Assembly: GCA_944989445.1 (NCBI GenBank)
Contig: CALYLW010000010.1
Location: 1,961,234 to 2,025,233 of the forward strand
DNA length: 64,000 nucleotides
Source: Ampullaceana balthica
Lineage: Eukaryota; Mollusca; Gastropoda; Lymnaeidae
Reading direction: 5' to 3'
In this document: piece after piece, positions 10,401 to 22,400 of the stretch
Numbering within the stretch: position 1 is the stretch's first letter
Layout of the letters: the number at the start of each line of letters is the position of its first letter
Translations under genes and position numbers: made by a program
Notes under the pieces: generated by a model
Databases searched by the model: none
The model's input: the letters and a program-made list of their open reading frames with translations, nothing else
Told to the model about the DNA's origin: nothing

Positions 10401-13400
10401 ATCGGTAATGCAACCTTGAAAATTTTTGTAAATAATGTTCAAAATTCGAAATATTATTCCATCATTTTGGACTGAGCACCTGATGCTGATCACCAAGAGC
10501 AAATCACTACGATTTTGCGAGTATTAGGTAGTCCAAAATGATGTTATTTTTTAACAGTAGATATTTTATTTCATTTCATTTTTTTCTTCTAAGACATTGG
10601 GGAAATAATTAAAGAGTTATTGTAATAAACAAAAAGTTTATGCTAGTTTCAAATTTTTTGAAAAATGACCAAAATGGCATTTTTTTATTTAAAAAAAAGC
10701 ACATTTTCAAAAGACTGTATTTTCTAAAATAATTGCTTGAGGTGTCTAGAAATTAGTAAAGTTATTACAAATGCTACAGTGTTGCAGCCCAATTTTTTTG
10801 AGGCAGCTACATTTATTCATTCAAAAGTAAAGAAAATAATTTGAAAACCCAATGTACATTTTTTTTCATTTTTCTTTTTCGACCAAAAAAGCGTAAAATG
10901 CAAAATTTCAAAAATTCATAAATATGTATGCAATTCACATAAATAATCATAGCATACATTAAATAAAAGATACTATCCATCAGCACAATAAACAATGTGA
11001 ATTAAAAGCATTTAAGTACATTTTCATGGTTTAAAAAAAATTCAAATTTAAAAGGAAAGATATCTTTTTCTACACCGGATCGCTTCGCGCCAATAATTAC
11101 CACTCATTTGATTTTACATCAATAATTTTTTACGCAATTTCCTTATGGGAAAAATTGCGTTTAAAGATTTGAAATGTCTGTGTTGTCTGTTCGAGCTTGA
11201 TCATGCAACTCCTCCTGAACCATACCAGATAGAGGGTTCGGGTCGTTGCACATATGTTAAGGAGGTCCCAAGGATGTGCTCGGGCAAAAACAATATACCG
11301 AAAAGGTGTACTGGATTTCCTGGAAAATCAACACAAAAGAAATCGAATTTTTCTTTTACATTTAGGGCCACCAAATTTACTTCTCATAGGGCCTTCAATT
11401 CCCTAAGGCCGGCCATGTGCTGAACATAAACTTTCTTATGTACAGTGGAAGACAGAACGTGTCTTTGATCAAGACCTAATGCAAAGACTCGGCTCACAGT
11501 TAAATTTCTAAAAATTGCATGGTAAAAAATTGATTGACAACTTTCTCATGGCTATCAATAGGAGCACTTTTGTGATTGTGGTTTAAGCTTAGTGTGCTTC
11601 AAAACTTCATAGCTGGCGCAGCAGCAATTCTGTCAAATCTGTAATGGCGGTTAGTATAACTACTGGACTTCTAATGTAAGTTCCTAACAAGTTCTGATTT
11701 ATCAGTAAAATAAAAAAAAATATTAGCATTTTTTTACAATAAACCACTAATATTTACAAAAACTGTAAATGCGTGAAATTTTTCTTTTCTTTTGATATAT
11801 TATAGAAAATTGGGGAGTAAGTTAAGAAAAAGAAGAATGGGAACAAACAGTTTTAAAATTGTAATAATTATCAATTACCTACCTTTCAAGCAAATCTTGC
11901 TTCCACTGTAGGTGTTACATGTGTAATGTCCATGAGAGGAGTTGGTCGGTACACAATATTGGTCGCAATGAGATGTGTAGTAATTAGCATCACAAGTTAT
12001 TCTGTACCTATATTGAAGTCTTTAGATGGACAACAAAATTAATATCCTTTAAAAAATAGAGAACAATAAATTAACGATCACTAAAATAAATTGTTAATAA
12101 AACTCCTTTAAAATCTGTGTTCCAAAGACGAAATTGGAATGAGATATTAAATTAAAAAATATTAATTTTTCAAACAGACATTTAAACGTATCCTCCAGAG
12201 TGAAAGATATTACCATCTTATTTTCAGGCCACAGTCAAACATTGCGGAAATCACGGGGTTGGGGGTGGTGGTGGGGGTGGGGGGTAGTATTCATTTTTTC
12301 AAAATCGTTGACGGATGTGCTAACTTTCCATGAAATAAAATGTAGACCTCAATGGAAGAAAAGGCTGTGTCACATTTTTCAAGTTTTGAGATATTCAAGT
12401 TTTAAAGTTCAAAATTACACATATTTCTTATAAATTAACTAAATAGATTTCAATTTTCAATAGGGTCAGAGACATAATATTTTTCATAAAACCTCATTCA
12501 GAACATTCTATTTTTGACCCTCTATTCACTAACAGATACTGAGAATAACTAAAAGAAATTAAAATGTCATATCGCCGTTTCTTCCCTGGACGTCTTCAAA
12601 TAAAAAATGTATCTTTGAAACGATAAGACATATCAATGCTATTGGACATTTGGTTCAAATACTATTCATTTATTACTGACGGGTTTCAGTTTAAGTTTAT
12701 CAGATGCAAAGTAAAAACAAAACTTTAAAGAAGGATAGAACTTATAGGATACATTTAATATTAAGGTTTTCTTTTAATTACTCATAGTGATATTCATCTT
12801 GGACTCTGGACGTTGTCTTCTGCAACCACTGTGTTGAATGCCCCGCTGAAGTGGATAGCTCATCAACAAAGGTAACCATGAGCTCTTCGCTACCATAATC
12901 CGAATCCATAACTTGAACGGTCAACCGTACATAGCTCTGTTATAACGAAAAGAATGGAACTGATGCCATACCAGTGAATAAATCTCTTTTACTTTGTTCC
13001 CTCGTTAATGGCGGTTAATGAGGACCGGAACCCCCGCGATAGGTGAACATCAACGAAGTGGGATTGGCTCCTCGAGGAGTTTCCGTATTTGCGAGTGGGT
13101 ATTATACATTCTCTCTCTCTCTTTCTCTCTAGCCGTCTCTGTCTATCTCTGTCTCCCTCTCCGTCTCTCTTTCAATCTCTCTCTCTCTTCTCATACGATA
13201 CGATTTATGGTGTTTTACTCTCACCAATAACAATGGTATCTCGAGTGTTGACTCCAGAAATGACGACGACGGCGATGACAGACATGTGCAGTTCGATGAA
13301 TGTGATGATGAATGATGATGATAATGGTGTTACTGCACAGGTAGGATTGAGCCTTTAAATGAGCGCAAAATCGTGTTCAGCCCTGCTTTAAAATATCTTA

Positions 13401-16400
13401 AAGTTTGACCTTTTCACTGATGGTTATCACTCTGCTCTTCGGCTCAGTACATGATTTTTTTCCCAGGGGCACAGCGCCTAGGAGGCATTGTAAAGGCTTA
13501 ACGAAAAGTTATTTTCGATCAGATTCGCGAGATAAAGTTGATAAAGTGAACGAGAGTGGCGAGACACAACACGGGGTGGCGGTAAAATTCTTTTTGATTT
13601 ATTGTGTTTCGAAGAATACTTTTGAAAACTCCGCGATGTACCGAGGCCGTGAAACTCGAAACCGCAAAGTTGCGAGGAATTACTGTATTATCTTATCTTA
13701 TCTATACAGACGCTCCTTCTATGCAGAAGATAGTTGCGTCCACAGACCATGACAGATGATCTGTTGGAAAGTGATGCAGCGTTCACAGGCCACGGCTTTG
13801 TGGGTTCAACGCATTACCCAGCCGCCTAACTACATGTAGTGTTAGGTACCCATTCGGAGCGGGGTGACTCAGGGACGCCCTGGGCCCGGGAACAAACCCT
13901 TGCCTTCACACGGATTCGAACCCGTGACCATCGGTACGACAGTCCAGTGCGCTGCCACTCGAACACCGCGTCCCCAAAATCTGAATTATTTAACGATTTA
14001 ACGTGCATAGAGATGTATGTTAGATTAAGTAATCAGCATACTTTAGGATTCAAATTTATAAATAAAAAGAGGACTTTGTTACAAAGAACTTTTCTCTTTT
14101 TCCAATCACAGTTTGAAATTATATAAACAAATGTAGATTTTACCGTGTATACTCGATCTAAATCCGAATTTTTTTGACAAAATCTAGGGGAAAGAGTTGG
14201 GGGGTCGGCTTACGAGCGTGTCATACGTGATTTCTGCATGTACATTGAATATCGGTGTTGTTATTGTAGATTATCAAGGTCCTTGTTTACATTCAACAAG
14301 ATTCGACTGCTCTACCAGAAGATATAAAAATATCATTAAACATCTGCATTTAAATATTTCTTTATTTTATTTATTTTTGTAAATGTATTGATAAATTGTT
14401 TTATAAATTTAGTTTTTTGCAACGAATTTTAATGTACGCGCTTTCGCCACTCTTTACCAAAGAAACAAAACAAAAGAAATAAAACAAACCCGTAAAAACA
14501 AAGTTTTTGACTATAAATCCCTTATATATGAGACATAACTAACAGTATTGATTATTTTCAAACATTTACAGACTGACACCGAGTGATGTCCCTTGTCTTT
14601 AATAAATGGGGGTGGGATGTGAGGGGGTGTCGGCACGACGGTTGGCGTCAACACGACGGTCGGCGTCAACTCAAACTCACGTGAAACTGGAAGAAAAAAA
14701 ACAATAACAAACAGTGAATTTTGAATTACATACCTCATATAAGGATAAACTAAAAATGCATTAATTTAATTACGCTACGTTCGATCGATCTGAAATTTTA
14801 ATACGATGCATTGTTAGGTCAGACGGGTCCGTGTGCCAAATTTCAGTTCGATCGGATCATGGGAAGTGGGTCATTTTTTACTTCTGTTTTTCCGCCCAGC
14901 CCGCCGAGCCCAAGACAGAGAGAGACGGCCGCGAAGTTAATATAAGGGATTTAAAAATACCGGTAACTCTCTCCTAACAAAGATAAAAAAGACAAAAATA
15001 GGTAGTACAAAGTACTAGGAAAGACCAAGGTATAAATAAAATAATAGTCCAAGTCAATGACTCACTAGATGTGGAACGCTTTGACGTCATTGTTTGATCT
15101 TATATTTTAAAATACAAGGTGAGCATCGGTGCGCAAAATGATTATAAATTAAAGACGCGCTGTAAAAAAATAGTATATGACGTCATTGTTTTAGCTTATA
15201 TTTTAATTTTGGAAAAGGGAACGATGTGAAATTAGGATTTAAGGATTTATAATTATGAACTACTTTGTGTACATTTCAGGAAGTTTAATATTTCGTATTT
15301 ATCAAACTAGGTCAAGTTACTTGGGGCTTTGACCAAATAAAAAGTGGGCGCCATAGGCGCCCTGTAGCCGAAGTGGACGCCGTAGGCGACCTACAACCCC
15401 TAGTTGTATCATAATGACCGATTTATCTTTTATTTTAAAAAAAAACGTGTGCCACTTTGTTAATGCTGTCCTATTTTTTTTTGTTGACTTACGAACGGGT
15501 TACACTCTTTTTATTCTCTTCTCTTCCAAAAGAGGGGTTTGGGGTAGGCTTAGAGTATCTCTATGTATCTCTATGTAGCATGTTAATTTTTGTGCTAGAG
15601 TGTCGCGGTTCGTATTATATTGAACAACCTTTTTGATATTTTCCTTTCGCGCGGTGCGATGCGCATTATGTTGACAATAATTTTTTAAAATATATTCCCG
15701 ATCTGTCAATGTTTATGCTAATATGTCACACAGTGCGATTTATATTAAACATGTTTTTATAACCCTTTTCCTGTGATCAAACCGAGCTTAAATTTAGTAG
15801 TTTTTTTTTACAATAAATTTATACTAATAAAAGCCAAAGCCCTCATTGACTCATCACTATTTCTCCAACTTCCCGTGTAGGTAGAAGCATGAAACATTAG
15901 GAATTGTTGAGTACACTTCCCCGATGGTAACAGGCGAACAAAATATTTAATTTAACACTCACTTGCGGACGGTGGCCCAAATGTAACTCTTTCACCTAAT
16001 ATGAGTAAAATAAAATTTGTTCAATCTTTCGATACTATGTAAATGGATTTTGAAAAAAAACTTGGAATAATAAAAATCTGGATTGCTTATATTAAAATGG
16101 TGCATTAAATTTTATTTTTCATTCTTTTCGAGCCGAATGCCTCTAATCTCAATTTTTTAAAACGTTTTAGAAATTTTAACCATTTGATTTCACAATTTTT
16201 TTTTCCCAAATATTGACAAACAAATATATTCATCATGATCCAGATTGATACAAACTGTTGTTTTGAACTTACATCTTACACCGAGAGGCCCTCCAGGCCC
16301 ATATTTTAGTTTTTTTAAAAGCCGTATAAATAGCATTTTATTTATCTCATGGTCATTCAACTTTGGGAATTTTTAAATGCTCTCCAACGAAGGTTTTTGT

Positions 16401-19400
16401 AATTAAAAATGTTAAAACATCACATTAGGGGCCGGGGGCACATAAAGCCATTTTTAAAACATGAGTAATATCAAAGGTATTTAAACATCAGCTATTATCT
16501 GTGCCGTAGCTATGAAACGTGGTGTAAGTTAGAAAGTCCCCATGGGCCCCCTTTGAGGGGGACCCCAAGTAAGTGTCCACAAAGAGGTTAAACTTCCCGG
16601 GCCTCAAAACCCTTAAAATTTTCTGGGTACGCCACTGGCTACTAGGTATATGGATGAATTATTGACCAAATTCGATATTTAAAAAAATCAAATTCTATAG
16701 GATAATGAACTCCTAACGTATGTTCCTTTAAAGCTTCATTTCCGATTAGATTTTTACAAATTTAGATAAATATAGACACGCATCTCAAAAATGACCTATA
16801 TTACTATATTGAAATCTTCAGGCCTATGAAATATGTACATCATGCACCAATTTTCAAAAGGGGCCCTTGGATATACATTTGATTTTACATGACCTAATCA
16901 AATATTGACAAACAAGTATATCCATCACGATCTAGATTGAAATCAATTGGTGTTTTGAATTGGTGTTACACGGGTTCTCAGCGCTAGCTGAAATCCCAAT
17001 CTTCCACTAAATAATAATAATAATAATAATAAATTGATTATTTATATAGCGCTATATCCCAGTAAGGAACTGGGCTCACAGCGCTTTACATGAAAGAAAT
17101 AACATACTTATAAGTATTAAATTAACATTCATATCACAACAAACACACAAAATTACAATACATTATACATAAGCTACGTTAATCATTTACAAGTAATGTT
17201 GTTTCATCAATTTTAAAAATAAATTTTGAAAAGATGTGTCTTAAGTGCAGTCTTGAAGGACTTGGTTGTTTGAATACTACGTATGTGTAATGGTAGAGAA
17301 TTCCATTGTTTGGCTGCACAAAAAGAGAACGACCTTTCACCAAACGTTTTTAAAATAAAAACGCGGGTATTTAGCTAGTCCTTTATATATTAGACATAAA
17401 TACAATTTTAGATTTTTGGATTGTCGGGCTATACGTATTATAATGAACACATTTTTAGTTATGACTCGTATATAAAGAATTTATTGTCAAAAACCTAGTT
17501 TTCATGAGTTTTTAAATATTTTCTTAATTAAAAAGGAACAACAACTTTACGAAAGTGTTATGTTACATTTGTTTAGTGTAGAGTTGTGCTAAATGTTACT
17601 GTTGATTTAGCATTAATTCATGCAAAGTTTGTACATAAAGTATTACTTTCATAAATTATATTGTTTCGTACGTAATGCCGTAATATTTTCTGCCATCCTT
17701 TCGCCTCCCCTCCCACCTTCTCTTAAGCTTCGCCACATCACCTTACTTGAAAGGTAAGGGCTCACATTTGTATACATTTTTCATTTATTTTATCGTGTTT
17801 TCCTTCTGTTTTAATTCTTTATTTGATTTATGTATACCTCTAAGGATTGCAGAATCCTATTTTGGTTTTTGTATGGTTTTCCATGATATTTTAAAGTTTT
17901 AGTGTTGTTGCTGTGTGACTTGGAACGGATTAAGTGTTTTATATGTAAAGCTTAGTTTGAGATACGAAAAATCCAAGATACGAAAGTCACCCCGGAACGG
18001 GTTAATTTCGTATCTCGGGGTACCACTGTATTTATTTTTAAGGGGAGTTTACAGGCTGCATCCTTTTTTCTTCAATTACCAGTTGTAAGTGGTATTTAAA
18101 TGTTATGTGGATACATTTGCGTTTCAATAGATGAAAATTTAAAAAAAGTTTGTGCTTTTGTTGAATGATCCATGATTACGTAATTTTAAAATCATATTTA
18201 AGAATCATCATTACTCAAAATCTATTGAAGATGCAATGATGAAACTTTGTACTGATGATCTTTATGCTATTATTCATGTTTTCAAGAGAGCTTTTTCATC
18301 TTAACAAAATTTTAATACTTTTGAAAATTTCTTACAGCCTGATGGTTCATGAAAAATAATGGGATAAATATATAGAATTTAAAATAGTTATATATTTTTT
18401 TTAAAATCATTGAAAAGAGATACAGTTAAAAGCTCTCTTGAGAACTTAGTAAATGATTTTGCAAAAATACAAAAACAAATAACGGAGAAAAACCATAAAA
18501 TCAACTTAGGATCAATATATAATTTAAATATTTTATTAACTTGTTAGAAAACTGAAAATATAAATAATTTTAAATATAGGTAATACATTTTAGATTGTAA
18601 TGAGTGTAAAATAATGTGTGCATATATTTTTAATAATTAATTTCATGACACCCCACAAAAAAATCATATTACCAATACATAAACACTATTTAGTTTAGTA
18701 TACAAAATTTTGTAAGTGAACTTTTAAATGTAATAATTACTGATTATGAGCTTGATATGAGCAAATGTTTTAAGTGTGAATAATTAGAATTTGGTTTCAG
18801 TCAGAGCAGATAAAGTGTTTGTGTGATCATCTGACACAAGTGTTGCGTGTCACAGCATATTAGTGAATTCCTGATAGGAAAATTGTATGCCAATGTATTG
18901 CAATGATAGGCTTGCTTGCTATAGTATTTAGTACCGTGTAGTATAACACATTACAGTACAGGGAAAGGCATAGTTTGACCTTGGTCTTGGCTTAGACTTA
19001 GACGCGGTATTGTTATGGCTACGACTAGACTAAGGGGCCGTCCATAAATGACGTCACGCGATTTTTGCCGATTTTTTACCCCCTCCCTCCCCCTCGTCAC
19101 GCGTCGTCACAAAAACTTAGACCCCCCCCTCTAAAAATACGTCACAAATCTTTGACCCCCCCCCACCCAAAAAAAACAACAACAAAAAACAACAACTTAT
19201 TTACTTTTTGAAAATAAGTATGTTTCAAATCACTTTTATTGTCATTTAAGTATTAATTATTTATTTAGTGAAGATGTACATTGTAATATCGTAACCCGCG
19301 TGAGGCATTTTTTAAAAACGTTTAACTGGCCTTCAGAAAACGAACTGTGTTAACATCCTTAGATTTTATTTTATTTTACTGCATACAAATTAAACATTGA

Positions 19401-22400
19401 CTATTAATCATCACGGTTAACGTCTTTGTTTAGAAAACAAATTATTTAAAAATAACATTTTTAAAATGTATTTTTTTTTAAATCCCTCAATTGACTGACG
19501 GGCATCCCGTAAGAAAGAGGTCGGCGAACAGAGGTAAATAACCTCATCTGGGGTCAAAAAGGGAATTCTTAGGGGTAATGCAGACTCATTTGGGACATAT
19601 AACATCCACTACAATCCACTAGATATATTAAAATACGTCATGAGCACGTTTGGAACATATGTCCATTATTGAACCGTTTCAATGCATTTTTAAAAAAATT
19701 TGACAACTATGTAGATTTCTTACCTACATACTATACGAAGACACCTAAATCTACCCTACTTTCATTTATATTGACACGAGTGACAATAATCTTAATCCAC
19801 ATGACCTGTCTGAATCATGTATCATTTCTGTGATATTTAAAATTAATGCCTTAAAAGTTGAGCTAAGAAGAAATGTTGTTTTGTGCTCCTCTCGAATTGC
19901 GATGTCAAGAATTTGATGCATTCAATAAAGATAAAGAATACTTGACTAATTTTAAATGGGCTCATTTACCATTATATCTAGAACAGTGATTCTCAATTTT
20001 TTTAGCATGGCGGACTGGCAGGAATTTTTTCCATTGCACCAAGAACCGATGCATTATTTTCCCAGCACTGACAATTTTTTCGGTCCTTTTTTGAGAACAT
20101 CTGCGGAGCGGCAGCGGATGGCCCACGGACCGGCACCGACCCGCGGACCACCAACTTGAGAAGCACTGATCTAGAAGACTAGAATGGCCAGGGGCGTTTG
20201 ACCAAAAACCCATCGAACAATTATATCAAACTTAAAACGTTTTTAATTCTATCAAATAGATCCCCACCCCCTCCCCTTTTAAAGAAAAAGGATATTCCCT
20301 GTCGTTTTCACTTAAAATATCTACACATAATCCTATTCCGATCATTTTTACACACTTGAAATGCATGTAAAACTCACCAGTAGCATTTTCGGTTGGGGGG
20401 CTAACGACGCTCCCCCAAATCCCCGAGTCATGTGAGCAGGGCCTAGAGTCTGGGGGTTGGGGGGGGGGTAACGCACACATAAACGTGTATATTTTTGGGG
20501 TAATGGGCAAAAAAGTTCGAGAGAACCAAACGGAGCCACCATATTGGAAAAAAATTCGTCACGTGATCGTTTTGACGAATCAGAATACCCGACCTTTCAA
20601 AATTCCCATCTTAAAGGAAAGGTTTTTTTTTAAATTCGAGATTCATTATGTGGGTTACCTTCCGCCCGAATTCCTGAACTATTTGGTACCAAACAGTCGG
20701 GGTTACGTAACTGGCAGTAGGCATGCCGAGGCTCTGAACAGACCCATAAGAACTGTTGTTGTTCTTTTCAAGTTTGATGACTAAACACCCATCTAATTAA
20801 ATTATTTTTTAAAAAGTACTTACCATAATTGTCGTCAAATAAAACATGATATCATCGATTCATAAGACAATTTACAAACAAAATATGTAATAATATTAAT
20901 TTGATTAAAATCGTATTTTTAAAAATAAATTTTTATCTGTTAACCCCCCTTTATTATAGTTTTTGCTATAAAGAAATAATTACAAAAATTTTAAGAAACC
21001 ATCTATAAGTCAGAACGAGCTGTCAGGTTAACTTTGCTCGAAGATCAAATTTTTATCATTAGTCATTCGACCCATTTGCCACACACAAAAAAAATTTAAA
21101 AATGGGGAAAAAAAGTAAAAACAAACAAAGCAAACCAATCTTTGTATGTTAAATGTATTTAAAGGGATCGCTGTGCACTTAGGTATTTTTAACGAACTAA
21201 AATTTCTACTCACTTCAAAACTTGATACTGAAACTCGCCAAGGGTTTGGCAGTCCTTGAATGCTCGATAGAGCCTGCAATGAGATTACGTTGGCATCGAA
21301 ATACTTGTCTTTGTTTGGGCTCGCAGAGGCATAGCAAGACTCACAACTGTGTGAATATATATTATAAAATTTTAAAAGGAAATAAAAATTTAAAAAATTA
21401 GTCGTAAGAAGAAAATTTCATGTTATGTAGGAATTCTTGTTTTTAAAAAAGCAGCAGAAAGGCTTCATTAAAAATAAACAGATAGTCATAACAAAACCTT
21501 TCATAGAATTTAAACAGAAGGGAACAGAAACACTCTCAGAGGCTTTTATGAAGTGCCTTTAGCTACTGAATGTCTTAAACACACGCACTTAAAATTAACT
21601 AATACAGTAGACATTGTGGATTTAATATTTAAACGAAGAGAAGGATGCGGATAACATGTACAGTTGCTCAACGTTTTCATTGGTAACATAAAACTCAAAA
21701 CATTGTTATGGTGTGGAAACTACATGTTTTATCTCACAGATGTGAGATCTCCTTTGTGTGCCCTTTTCATGATAAAACAACACCGTCTAGTTCTTAGTAT
21801 ATTATATTTAAAGTTGTGTATGAAACTAACAATGACGCAATGTCTTTTGAAGTCTACTGTCCAATTGTATTTATTATTTCTGTCTGAAAATTAAGACACA
21901 TTCATAATTCATAACGTAATTTCAATTTTTTTTTAAACGTGAACAATTGTGTTCTATGTTTGACAGAATAAATAGCAACCTTTAAAATATTTTACTGATT
22001 TTACATGAAGAAATGTTATCTTTAAAAAAAAACAAAGCAATGACCAATGTTCCTTTTAAGCTGCGTGGCTGCGCGGCCTTGCAGACATCTGACTAATGCC
22101 GAGCAGCAGTTTTGAATTACCGCGCAGCAAATTTGCAAAATATTGCAGAAATAATTGGTGCTGAGCAACTTTGCACACGAGTTTTTTTTACTTTGAACAT
22201 GGAACAACGAACCTTAGATGGAACATTGGCAATGACCCTTCCAAAGAATTGATTCAATAACGGAACAACTTATGTTTATTTTATTCAGTTCAGCTGAATT
22301 GTGATGAACAATTTTTTTGTTATCTAATGCTTCGTAAATGGGATTCACATTGAAAGGAATATTATTTTTTTTTGGTCTATTTTTTAACGCTGAAATTATA

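Noticed and set aside
20485..20784. 99-codon plus-strand frame as a gene
   Set aside because: It lies in an intron of the ligand, on the opposite strand, with no recognisable domain, splice support or repeat in the window.
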